A stretch of DNA of 64,000 nucleotides, taken from contig JADFXM010000027.1 in assembly GCA_015233565.1 (NCBI GenBank), forward strand, positions 1 through 64,000, written 5' to 3'. The translations under genes were made by a program, and so were the position numbers. The notes below the pieces were generated by a model. That model was not told where the DNA came from and searched no databases. It saw nothing but the letters and a program-made list of their open reading frames with translations. The first letter of the stretch is position 1. Each line of letters starts with the position of its first letter. The DNA comes from Candidatus Rifleibacteriota bacterium. Its GTDB lineage: Bacteria; Muiribacteriota; Ozemobacteria; Ozemobacterales; Ozemobacteraceae. Shown here in pieces: positions 28,756 to 38,214 of this stretch.

Positions 28756-31700
28756 GATTGATCACCACTTTTGTCATAATTCCCTCTGGAGTGAAATCCA
28801 ACGTGGAAGTTACCCCCAGTATTTTCGAAATAAAATCATTTATCGGAACTTTTGGATCAGAAATCAATGGCTGGAGTCTATTTTCAGCACTTCCATGCTT
28901 TGTACAGGAGATTGTGTTCCCATCTGAAAGCAATTGATATGTTCCCTGTTCGGGGCATAACGGCACAAACCCATTGATTTTAAGAGACTCTTCAGCCCAC
29001 TTTTCGGGAGGAATCTTGCGAAATTCGTTCAGAACATTCAGTACCCCAAGATTGCTGTTGCAAACTTCTCTCAGACGTTCCTGCCAAAGAATATTCAATT
29101 TTTCTGCAATTTGGGATCTGTTTTTGCAATTAAGCCTGATCTGAAAATTGGCTTGAGTTTTTGTGACGTTAGTTGGATTAGAAAGTATTTCGGAAAGGAT
29201 GTTTCTCTGATTCGAAATGAACAATTGTCCGGAATAAACCATGAAATGCAGATGAAATTTTATAATAAATATCGTGATATCAAGAGTATGAATTGTCGGA
29301 CCACCTTTTACACCTGATTCCACACAGTATCCAATAATTTTATCCATAGGTGGAGCCCCACTTTGATTGTGCCGGGCGCTTTCCTTGGTTAAAGCTTCTA
29401 TCAATTCCGAAATAAATTTCTCGCCACGATTTTCGTCTTTCAGAGAAATCGTTCCATAGGTTGGAACTTGAAGGCAAGACAAGAGTATCGTGCCCCCAAT
29501 AACCGACAGGAAATTCCCCTGACGCAAAAGTTGCATAGGTGCATAAAAAGTGCCTGAATTGGCAGAGTCGAAAGTAAACTGAATCGGAGAATCTACAAGG
29601 TTCACGGAAAAAGACTCTCCAAAAGTCTGTTCAACATCGGTGGTGGAAAAAGAAGTTCTACCCAATAACTCACTTAGAGTAACCGCATTGAAGGTATCAT
29701 TCCTCAACATTGGAGGAAAATTGATTTTCCCAAGAAACTGAAAAAAAGTCTTTTCATGTGTGGGAAAATTAAACTCAGCAGGCTTTTCACCACCAACACT
29801 TGCCAACTCCTTGTAAATGGAATTCTCAACAAGTGGAAGAATACAAGTCTCAGCACCTATTTCCTTGTCACGTAGTGTAAATCTGATGCCGATTGGATCG
29901 AAAAACTTTGACCAGTAGGAATTATAATCTTCGACAAATTGTCTATAGGCCTTGGCTTCGACGGGAGATGCAAATTTCGGAACTCCATCAATAATCGCAC
30001 TCAAAAAGCGGTTTTTTCCATGTACAGAGCAACAGGGTTCGCCACTTGCATCAAAGGAATATCTGCCCTTGTCCGGGCAGGCCAGATAATTTTTTCCTAA
30101 AAATTTAGCATTCTGGAGTAAATTGATATCGTTTCCGGGAGTTCCTTTAAAGTAGCTCCACATGGTACTTGCGTTTGAAAGCATCTTGAGATTGGTTGAA
30201 CAAATCAGCCTTCTCAAACGCCCTATTTTGCTTTTGGAACTTACCAATCGTCGAATATGGGCATCTGACAGATACAAAAAGGCGTCTTCCCTTTCATTGT
30301 AAAGCGGAAAAATGGTTCGCATATATCTAAAATCCGGCGTTTTCGCCAGTGACTCAATTTTCGTCTGAAATGAGTCAATTATCCATTTTATGGCCGTTCC
30401 CGAATTCGAGTAAATCTTGTAGTTGTCTAAAGTACAAGAATACGAATCTACTATATGATCGCTTGTGAATAAGTGATAAATAGGAACATCGCCATATTTC
30501 CCGTTTTCTTCTTTCGCTTCAGGGAATTTTGCACGAGTATTTGAAAACAATCTTTGAGAATTCATTTCGAAAATCCCAGGTTGTTTAAGGCTGAAGATGA
30601 CTGAAACATCAGATCCCTCGTTGATAAACGGGTCAGAACCGGTTATTGCCAGATCTGCAATGACTTTATCTCCGAACAGTTTCGTCAAATCTGATAGTTC
30701 CAGTGACAGTTGAGTCAAAAGCTTATCCCTGATTTTGGAATCCCTTGAGGAGGCTTGAAGTGTTTGAAGGATCGCGGTTCCCCAATGGTCAGAAAAATCG
30801 GAAAACCTTATTTCACTGTTGATATCTGAAAATCGCAAATAGTAAAAACAATACGGCACAAGATTCGAAATTGGCTCAATTTCGGGGGTCTGACTTCCAA
30901 TCATTTTAATAAATGGATGGGACTTGACCTGTGGGCCAGCTAAATTCCTAATTGGGATCTTTGAAATTGTTTCGCTTGCCAAAAGATGTGTGTTTGTCAT
31001 TCTATCAAGTTGAAGTGACTCCTGGACAGCTAATGCTCCGGTTGTCAAAGAAAATAAATCAACTGAACGCTGTGAATTGAAGAATATCCTGGAATTTTCA
31101 TTATTGAAATTTCCGGACAAATTGGCTGAAAGAATCTTTGGGACTTGATTTCGGAAATAGGAAAAAAAACTTTCTTCGGGAGAAAGCAGACCGTTTAAGG
31201 AAAAACTCTCATCCTGGGCAAGAAACCAACCTTGGGTTAAATCCTGTGAATCTTGCCAACGTGATGTTTTTTTGGGGAAGTAAATCTCAGCCTCTAAAAT
31301 TCTTTCCCCTGAAACTCTGTTGGTTAGGGAAAAAACTTTTCGCCCTGGGTCTCGATATCTTCCGTAAATGGATAGACCGAAATCTTTGGAAAAACCTGCT
31401 AACATTCTTTCCCGAAGCAGTTTTTCTAATTCCATTTGTCTATTTTGGAGGCTCTCCCGCCTTTTTCCAAGTTCTTCCCTTTTTATCTTTATGTCAGAAA
31501 GCTCTTTCTTGAATTGATCGAGCTCTTCGGAGGGAATTTTTAGTTTGCCTGCTTCAACCTCGGAAATAAGATTTTCACAAAAAGTCATCCTCTCTCTTTT
31601 CGAAGATTCGGTAGTCCAGTAATCCTGTAATTCAATTTTAATAGCTTTTGCCTCTTCGGCGAATTCCCAGGAAAAACTTGCCGGATCAACCCAGCCACTG

Positions 31701-31936
31701 TATCTATTTTCCAAATCGCCGGGAACCATTTTCCTCACTGAAAATATATCTTCAGGAGAAAATTTATAAAACATCCCGGAGGGAATATTTCCCTGCAGCT
31801 CATTTTTAGACAATGAGATTCGGAAAGTAGGAGAAAGCGAATCTTTTCCAAATATTGTTTGAAAGGCTATAACCTGCATAGGAAGTGTGAAAAGAAGAAA
31901 CAGACAACAAATTCGACAGATTTTCAGGACTTTCAT
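28748..31936 (-). CDS. Large secreted hypothetical protein with two CPxxGxY..CxxHG motifs
   Basis: Signal peptide KVLKICRICCLFLLFTLPMQVIAFQ; CPDKGRYSFDASGEPCCSVHG and CPEQGTYQLLSDGNTISCTKHG. Confidence 0.75.
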   Translation of the reverse strand: MKVLKICRICCLFLLFTLPMQVIAFQTIFGKDSLSPTFRISLSKNELQGNIPSGMFYKFSPEDIFSVRKMVPGDLENRYSGWVDPASFSWEFAEEAKAIKIELQDYWTTESSKRERMTFCENLISEVEAGKLKIPSEELDQFKKELSDIKIKREELGKRRESLQNRQMELEKLLRERMLAGFSKDFGLSIYGRYRDPGRKVFSLTNRVSGERILEAEIYFPKKTSRWQDSQDLTQGWFLAQDESFSLNGLLSPEESFFSYFRNQVPKILSANLSGNFNNENSRIFFNSQRSVDLFSLTTGALAVQESLQLDRMTNTHLLASETISKIPIRNLAGPQVKSHPFIKMIGSQTPEIEPISNLVPYCFYYLRFSDINSEIRFSDFSDHWGTAILQTLQASSRDSKIRDKLLTQLSLELSDLTKLFGDKVIADLAITGSDPFINEGSDVSVIFSLKQPGIFEMNSQRLFSNTRAKFPEAKEENGKYGDVPIYHLFTSDHIVDSYSCTLDNYKIYSNSGTAIKWIIDSFQTKIESLAKTPDFRYMRTIFPLYNEREDAFLYLSDAHIRRLVSSKSKIGRLRRLICSTNLKMLSNASTMWSYFKGTPGNDINLLQNAKFLGKNYLACPDKGRYSFDASGEPCCSVHGKNRFLSAIIDGVPKFASPVEAKAYRQFVEDYNSYWSKFFDPIGIRFTLRDKEIGAETCILPLVENSIYKELASVGGEKPAEFNFPTHEKTFFQFLGKINFPPMLRNDTFNAVTLSELLGRTSFSTTDVEQTFGESFSVNLVDSPIQFTFDSANSGTFYAPMQLLRQGNFLSVIGGTILLSCLQVPTYGTISLKDENRGEKFISELIEALTKESARHNQSGAPPMDKIIGYCVESGVKGGPTIHTLDITIFIIKFHLHFMVYSGQLFISNQRNILSEILSNPTNVTKTQANFQIRLNCKNRSQIAEKLNILWQERLREVCNSNLGVLNVLNEFRKIPPEKWAEESLKINGFVPLCPEQGTYQLLSDGNTISCTKHGSAENRLQPLISDPKVPINDFISKILGVTSTLDFTPEGIMTKVVINLE

Positions 31937-33111
31937 TTTTTCAGCTCACCTTTCTCCGCAAGCCTCCAGAAATACCAGGCAGCGATTGTTCTGTAGGGTT
32001 TCCACTTCATTCCGAATTCAGCCGTTTCTGCAGGTGTCGGAAGCTCCTTTAGACGAAGGTATATGGATAACCCTTTTCTTACCCCCAGGTCGTTAACAGG
32101 CCACACATCAAGATGGCCCAATCGGAAAATCAAAAGCATTTCTACTGTCCAGGGGCCAATTCCTTTTACTTTGGTAAGAATCTCAATGATTTTTTCATTT
32201 TCCATGTTGGACAATTCTTGGAAATCCGGTATTTGCTTCATCAAAGTTTTCTCTGAAAGGTCTCTGAGAGCAGCGGTTTTAGCTCTTGAAAGGCCGCATT
32301 CGCGGAGTTTTTCATCTGTAGCTTTTAAAATATGTTCAGGAAGAATTCTTTTGCCTTTCTGGACGGCGGTTCTTACCCGTGCAGATATTGTTGAAGCAGC
32401 TTTTCCACTGAGTTGTTGTGAGATAATCGAATCGAAAAGAGCGTCAAAAATGCTCTGCTCGTGATCTATCTCAACCTTAAAGGGTCCAAAAGATTCAACA
32501 AGCCGTGAGAATTTTTTGTCCCGGGAACATAAATACTCGACCCCAGTCTCAATCTCACCCTTCTTCCTGTTTTTGTAAAGGTTGGGAAATGCACCCTCGA
32601 TGCTTAGAAGATATGCTTTCAATTTGGCTCCTCCGTGTGCTGAAAAGCCTCCAAGCATATTTCCAGCCGAAAGAACGCGATGACATGGGATAAGAAATCC
32701 TACGGGATTTTTACCCATAGCAGTTCCAACAGCTCTTGCCGCCCCAGGTTTCCCGCTTTTTTCAGCCAACTCAGCGTAAGTGACAGTCTTTCCTGGCAAA
32801 ACCTTTCTGAGATTGTTATAGATCTCTTTATAAAAGTCGGAATAACCTTCAAGGTCAATCTCGAGATCCAAAAAATCATCGAATTTTCCATCCAGATGTT
32901 TATGGATACGATCGATAATTCCCTTTATGAACGCCGGAGGCTTTTTCGTTTCCTCAGTTTGAGAGCATTTCCGAATTTTTTCTGACAACTCAGTCACACT
33001 TTTTTCCGGAAAACCGAAATAATTGATTCCCTTTTCATTCCAAGCGATTCCACAGGTTCCAATGGTGGTTTCAAAAAGAAAAAAGCCCGATTTCATATTA
33101 TTTATCTCCAT
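31933..33111 (-). CDS. Fusion of methylated-DNA-protein cysteine methyltransferase (Ogt-like) and AlkA-like HhH-GPD DNA glycosylase
   Basis: N-half: GKTVTYAELAEKSGKPGAARAVGTAMGKNPVGFLIPCHRVL; C-half: SIISQQLSGKAASTI...KVKGIGPWTVEMLLIFRLGHLDVWPVNDLGVRKG. Confidence 0.92.
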   Translation of the reverse strand: MEINNMKSGFFLFETTIGTCGIAWNEKGINYFGFPEKSVTELSEKIRKCSQTEETKKPPAFIKGIIDRIHKHLDGKFDDFLDLEIDLEGYSDFYKEIYNNLRKVLPGKTVTYAELAEKSGKPGAARAVGTAMGKNPVGFLIPCHRVLSAGNMLGGFSAHGGAKLKAYLLSIEGAFPNLYKNRKKGEIETGVEYLCSRDKKFSRLVESFGPFKVEIDHEQSIFDALFDSIISQQLSGKAASTISARVRTAVQKGKRILPEHILKATDEKLRECGLSRAKTAALRDLSEKTLMKQIPDFQELSNMENEKIIEILTKVKGIGPWTVEMLLIFRLGHLDVWPVNDLGVRKGLSIYLRLKELPTPAETAEFGMKWKPYRTIAAWYFWRLAEKGELKK

Positions 33112-33931
33112 GACAACGTGAACATACTTCCTTGTCCTGATGGCAGGCCTGGCATTTCAATGGATCCGCCTCAGCGCTGAGACCATGTCGTCTAGCAACC
33201 CATGCGGGAGTATGATCTCTTGGACGGCGAGAATGGCAAGCTAAACAGCTCGAATCTTCATGACAGGGTTGGCAGCTTTTTGGATCCAGGCGGTAATCCA
33301 GGCCGTGTTTTTTTTCGTAAAACCGTCCGTGGTCAGCTGGCCGCGGTGTTTTCGAGTGACACAAAACGCAGGTCATTTTGGCCTTTAAGCCTATATGGCA
33401 TTTCAAACAACCTTTCATGCCGAAATCAACCTGCTTCCCATCCAATGATTCCCAGGCTTCAACTTTGGAATGGCATTCAGTACAATCTGTTTTGGAGTGT
33501 TTCTGGTGGGAAAATCCTGGTTTCAACTTGTTTCTTTCACGATCCCGTTCCGTTTTTCCAGGTTTTCCGAGATGGCAAAGTCCACAATCACTCTTTTTCT
33601 TATTTTGAAAATGACAGGCTAAACAAACTTTTTCAGGAGGTCTGCCAAATGTAACTGGTGGAGCAGGAGGAGCTGAAGCAGTTGTTGGTTCATTCAATAT
33701 GCGCGGAAGGCTGGCAATTCGTGAAAGCCTCAAGGGCGCCCAACCTTCAGGCAATGTTGGCATCCCTGAGGGATTGGGCTTCTCTTTATGACACGCTTCG
33801 CATTTTATCCTGGCGTCAGCATGTGTTTTGTGGGAAAATCTAAGATTGCTTGTTTGGCTTAAACCATAAATTGTGGATAAAATAGCCAGAAAGCAGAAAA
33901 AAAGAGAGGAAATTTCAATATATTTCTTCAT
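33098..33931 (-). CDS. Secreted multiheme c-type cytochrome (10 CxxCH motifs)
   Basis: CEACH, CLACH, CGLCH, CTECH, CLKCH, CVLCH, CQPCH, CLACH, CQACH, CSRCH in 277 aa; signal segment EISSLFFCFLAILSTIYGLS. Confidence 0.9.
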   Translation of the reverse strand: MKKYIEISSLFFCFLAILSTIYGLSQTSNLRFSHKTHADARIKCEACHKEKPNPSGMPTLPEGWAPLRLSRIASLPRILNEPTTASAPPAPPVTFGRPPEKVCLACHFQNKKKSDCGLCHLGKPGKTERDRERNKLKPGFSHQKHSKTDCTECHSKVEAWESLDGKQVDFGMKGCLKCHIGLKAKMTCVLCHSKTPRPADHGRFYEKKHGLDYRLDPKSCQPCHEDSSCLACHSRRPRDHTPAWVARRHGLSAEADPLKCQACHQDKEVCSRCHGDK

Positions 33932-34464
33932 GGGTTTCCCCTCGAATATTAACACATTCCGACATTTTTAAAAATACGGTATTATACCAATCAGGAATTA
34001 TCCATTTGAGTGCTGGAGCGAAATTCAGAACCGTTAAGTTCTAGTGTTGCAACAAATCGCGAAACATAAAGAGTCCGGCCTTACAAAAATTGGTTTAATT
34101 AACATTTAATTTTTTCCAATTTCAGATTTCCAAACCTCGGGGATTTAAATATGATACCATTTTTTCGATTAATGAATCACCAAGTTGCTTTGGAAGGCAT
34201 CTTCTGATTTATTTTTATGAATGTTGGTCTCAGGGTAAAATCCAACCGAAAAGTATTCCAAAATCAGGAAAATACCTTTTGAAGCTATTTTCCGAGAAAA
34301 TGCAAACTATCGATAACAGGAATTCTGAATTTGCATTAGTTTTTTCTAACAAATGTCTTTTCATCGTGTTATAAATTTTCCACAAATAGAACGTAACTTC
34401 TTGCGAAGTTGTGTCTGAACCTAAATGAATAATTGCTATACAACAATTCTACGAAATTAAAACC

Positions 34465-35796
34465 TTATTTCTGCGATTTAAACTTAACCTTGACTTCGCC
34501 TTTCCAGATCGGTTTCTGATTGAAGGTTGTCGATTCAAGATTCGTTATCCAATATTCAGCGGATTTTTTTGATGTTGCTCTCAAAAAGTCGTTTACCTTG
34601 GGAAAATCAGCTGCCATAAGTTGGTAAGTTCCAACGAAAAGGCCCTGAGGGTCAGTGTTTCCTTCGGTAGAATCGTTGATTTTCACATCGCAGTCTTTGC
34701 GAATTTCCTCAATAAAACTGGATGATTCAGATATTACTGCCATCGAAGGATTTTGCCTGGGAACCCCTGCGACAGCTATCTCTAGGTGGATTTCCTTCCC
34801 ACCACTGGCATTTTCGCTGGAACTTATAGAAAACTTGTCGTTTCCTTTAAAAATTTTCTCGATGCTCGCTTTGTCTAAATCGCTTTGAGACTGAAGCGAA
34901 ATTTTGAAAGCGATTTTCCCACCGGACTCTTTGGGTTCATCCCCTTTGATGCGAATGATTTTTGGACCGAGGCTTTTATCCGAAAATAACTTCTCAAAAG
35001 TGTCATAAAACATTGCTGAAGCAAATTGGGCTTGTTGACGTTCTTTAACTTCATCCGGAATAACACTGGGTTTTGGGGAGACCTTCTCAAGTTTGTCTAT
35101 AAATGCTTTTATTTTAGGATTATTTGGTGCTTCACGTTGCGCAATATTGATGGAACGCCATGCACCGATGAAATCTTTTGTCTTGGCACATATTACTGCC
35201 TTCATAAATCGAGCTGGCGCAAAATTTGGTAATCGCTCAAAAACAATGTCCAATTCATCCTTGGCACCAGTCAAGCTTCCCTCTTTGAATCGCCGTTTTG
35301 CAAGCTTCATATGTCCCTCGCAAAACCTTATTGAAACCGGATCTATTGGCGCTTTAGTATCATCAGGCCCTGCGGCCGAATCTGAAGAATTTGGTTTATC
35401 AGGAGAATCTGACTTGTTTGAAGTTGCTGTAGAAGTTGATTTAGAAGTAGAGGTTGAAGGGGAATGGCTTACCGGGTCGTCAGTTGAAATAGTTATCGGG
35501 GTCGACGAAATTGTCGGATTTGCATTACTCTCATCAGTATTTGTCGAAGTTCCGCTTTCTCCGCTTCCAGTGTTGGCTCCGGTATTAATTCCAGTGTTAG
35601 CTACACTATTTGTCGATGATTCTTTTAAAATGTTCTTTAATTCTTTTTCAGTTTTTTCAAGATCTTCTTGAGAAATCTGTGCTATCTGAAACGGCGCCCC
35701 TGAACTTTCACAGGAAGCAAAAAGCAAAATAGACGGCTCAAACAGTAAAATCAAAAAAAAACCCAAAAATAAAGAATCTAAACGTCGAATATTCAT
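34465..35796 (-). CDS. Secreted hypothetical protein with Ser/Thr/Asn-rich linker
   Basis: Signal segment LFLGFFLILLFEPSILLFASC; linker TNSVANTGINTGANTGSGESGTSTNTDESN...; helical FKEGSLTGAKDELDIVFERLPNFAPARFMKAVI. Confidence 0.65.
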   Translation of the reverse strand: MNIRRLDSLFLGFFLILLFEPSILLFASCESSGAPFQIAQISQEDLEKTEKELKNILKESSTNSVANTGINTGANTGSGESGTSTNTDESNANPTISSTPITISTDDPVSHSPSTSTSKSTSTATSNKSDSPDKPNSSDSAAGPDDTKAPIDPVSIRFCEGHMKLAKRRFKEGSLTGAKDELDIVFERLPNFAPARFMKAVICAKTKDFIGAWRSINIAQREAPNNPKIKAFIDKLEKVSPKPSVIPDEVKERQQAQFASAMFYDTFEKLFSDKSLGPKIIRIKGDEPKESGGKIAFKISLQSQSDLDKASIEKIFKGNDKFSISSSENASGGKEIHLEIAVAGVPRQNPSMAVISESSSFIEEIRKDCDVKINDSTEGNTDPQGLFVGTYQLMAADFPKVNDFLRATSKKSAEYWITNLESTTFNQKPIWKGEVKVKFKSQK

Positions 35797-35999
35797 CTTT
35801 CAACCTCTGACCGTTTTCTTTCAACCTTTTTCTTCATTTTCAATCTACTACGTTGAATTAAAAAATGCAATTTTTGAAAATTAGCAGGAGCAAAGGCAAA
35901 CTGGATTTCAGCATCCCTTTTAGTGCGTTCATTGAGAACGAATTGGTTGATTATACCAATCCCACAAAATAATAACGCAACTTGTTCGACGGTTTACAG

Positions 36000-36105
36000 A
36001 AGCTGTGAAAAAATTAAGTGTTTAAAAATGTACCAACTCCAATAGCCCAGCCAAGGAATAATTGTGGTATTTTTCACCTGTAAAGTTACAAATTTTTCAC
36101 AGCTT
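36000..36105. repeat. Inverted-repeat pair AAGCTGTGAAAAAATT ... AAATTTTTCACAGCTT
   Basis: Arms at 36000-36015 and 36090-36105, near-perfect reverse complements. Confidence 0.6.
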
Positions 36106-36213
36106 GCCTGTCTACCAGCAGATTTTTTGATTTTACTCTTTATTGCTGTCAGCAGGGTTGTTTTTTGATCTCTCTTCGGATATCATTTGGAAAACCGATA
36201 GGGGGAAGAACTG

Positions 36214-37122
36214 ATGAAGAATAATCATTCGTTTCGCGGAATGAATAATTTCCTGGGGCTGCCGGAAGAATCCTGCACGTATAAAACTTCGCGAGCTGTT
36301 ATCCTTCCAGTCCCTTACGATAGCACCACTTCTTATAAAGCCGGAACTCGTGAAGGGCCTTCCGCAATAATTGCAGCTTCCAGAAATGTAGAGCTTTATG
36401 ACCTGGACTTGAAATGCGAACCACTTAATTCGGGAGTCCACACTCTTCCGGAACTTGAACCGGATATGAGCGGTCCTGAAGGAACAATTACAAGAGTTGA
36501 AGGAGTAATTCGCGACATATTGGAAGATGGGAAGCTGCCTGTTATGCTTGGCGGAGAGCACAGTCTTACTCTTGGCCCCATAAAAGCAATGATTTCAAAG
36601 TATGGCAATGATTTTTCAGTCCTTCAACTCGACGCACATGCCGATCTCCGGGATGAGTTCGAAAATACTATTTTCAATCATGCTTCAGTAATGAGACGCG
36701 TTATTGAACACGTGCCGCTTACCCAAGTCGGAATCAGAAACATCTCCGCAGCAGAAATGAAATTCATAAAAAGGAAATCGCATAAGAATGTTTTTTGGGC
36801 GCATGAAATTCATGATTCGCAAAATTGGGTTGAAGAAGCCTGCTACACTTTGAAACAAAAAGTTTACATTACGATCGATCTGGATGTTTTTGACCCCTCT
36901 ATCATGCCCGCTGTAGGCACTCCCGAACCAGGCGGTTTAGATTGGTACAGATGTCTTGCTCTATTGGAAAAAGTAATAAAAGAACACGAATTAATCGGAT
37001 TGGATATTGTAGAACTATGTCCTATTCCGGGCCTTATTTATCCTGATTTTCTAGCTGCCAAGCTCCTGTTTAAACTTCTCGGGCGTTATTTTGTTGAGAA
37101 GAAAGTTCATTGTGAAGACTGA
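36214..37122 (+). CDS. speB: Agmatinase/ureohydrolase family protein
   Basis: VPYDSTTSYKAGTREGPSAII, MLGGEHSLTLGPI, LDAHADLRDEF, ITIDLDVFDPSIMPAVGTPEPGG. Confidence 0.9.
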   Translation: MKNNHSFRGMNNFLGLPEESCTYKTSRAVILPVPYDSTTSYKAGTREGPSAIIAASRNVELYDLDLKCEPLNSGVHTLPELEPDMSGPEGTITRVEGVIRDILEDGKLPVMLGGEHSLTLGPIKAMISKYGNDFSVLQLDAHADLRDEFENTIFNHASVMRRVIEHVPLTQVGIRNISAAEMKFIKRKSHKNVFWAHEIHDSQNWVEEACYTLKQKVYITIDLDVFDPSIMPAVGTPEPGGLDWYRCLALLEKVIKEHELIGLDIVELCPIPGLIYPDFLAAKLLFKLLGRYFVEKKVHCED

Positions 37123-37128
37123 ATAGTA

Positions 37129-37265
37129 TTACAGTCTCACTTAATCTCTTTAAAACTGCACATGATGCTAATTACAACACGATTCAAATAAAATCACTTT
37201 GAGAGGAAGCGAATCACTCTTAAATCTAGCTTTGAGCGGCTTCAGAAAAGTTTAAATGGAACAGT
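37129..37265 (+). repeat. MITE-like ~138-bp repeat copy B (TIR family TTACAGTTCCACTT)
   Basis: TTACAGTCTCACTTAATCTCTTTAAAACTGCACATGATGCTAATTACAA...CTTTGAGCGGCTTCAGAAAAGTTTAAATGGAACAGT aligns with the reverse complement of 26931-27069. Confidence 0.7.
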
Positions 37266-37280
37266 AGAGATATTTTGGAA

Positions 37281-38090
37281 ATGGTAAGATTAATTTACTT
37301 TGTTATCCTTGCTCTTGTCGGATGGTTAATGGGACCATTCATTGGCTGGGCAATTCGCTCGTGGCCAGGTCATGAAACTCTTGAAGAAGAATACCTCGAT
37401 TGCCGGAATTGCCAGGGAGGCGCAAAAAGAGGCTGTTTTCAAGCGGGTTACCACCAGGATCGCGTGTATTCCATTTTTTCCTGTATCATAGCCATCCTTT
37501 CTTTTTTCTTGTTTGGCTTTTCAATCAAAGGTCTCCTCTCCTGGGTTTTCACCGTTAGTTGCCTAATCATTGGTATTGTTGACATCCGATATTTGATTAT
37601 TCCTGACAGGTTATCTGTTTATGGGGGTTTTATTGGATTTGCCTACTCAATAATCGTCTATTTTCTCCTCCGCTTCGGTTTCGCTCCCCCCACTTTTTTC
37701 GTGCACCCACTCGATAGCTTCTACGGAATCCTCCTCGGGGGTGGCTCTCTCTGGCTACTTGGATGGCTGGCCTGGCTCATTTTCCATAAAGAAGGGATGG
37801 GCGGCGGAGATGTTAAACTTTTGGCGACAATAGGTGCATGGCTTGGTTGGAAATCTGTCTTAGGGGTAGTGGTAATCGCCAGCTTCCTTGGGTCCATTGG
37901 AGGGATTTCAGGAATAATTTACGCCCGAATTCGCTATCACAAGGAATATCGGCCTTTGACTCACTTGATCCCCTTCGGACCTTATTTGTGCATCGGATTT
38001 TTAATCGTGTTCTTCTTCGGACTTGAGCCATTATTCAAAATTATGGACTCTTATCAATTCCTTTTTGAAAAATATTTCCTGGATAGGTAG
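37281..38090 (+). CDS. Prepilin peptidase (A24 family)
   Basis: Polytopic; IVDIRYLIIPDRLS and KEGMGGGDVKLLATIGAWLGW; CRNCQGGAKRGC cysteine cluster. Confidence 0.9.
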   Translation: MVRLIYFVILALVGWLMGPFIGWAIRSWPGHETLEEEYLDCRNCQGGAKRGCFQAGYHQDRVYSIFSCIIAILSFFLFGFSIKGLLSWVFTVSCLIIGIVDIRYLIIPDRLSVYGGFIGFAYSIIVYFLLRFGFAPPTFFVHPLDSFYGILLGGGSLWLLGWLAWLIFHKEGMGGGDVKLLATIGAWLGWKSVLGVVVIASFLGSIGGISGIIYARIRYHKEYRPLTHLIPFGPYLCIGFLIVFFFGLEPLFKIMDSYQFLFEKYFLDR

Positions 38091-38214
38091 TGTCTGGTTG
38101 AGCTAATTTTAGTTGGGTTTGGTCAAAATATTGCAAAAACCAACTTCCCTGGATTTTTATTTATTTTTTTCGTAATATACTAGATAATGAAAATAATTTG
38201 CCTGGAGGGTTGAA

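Noticed and set aside
33202-33654. 150-aa plus-strand ORF opposite the multiheme cytochrome
   Set aside because: Antisense to a confidently called gene with ten CxxCH motifs.
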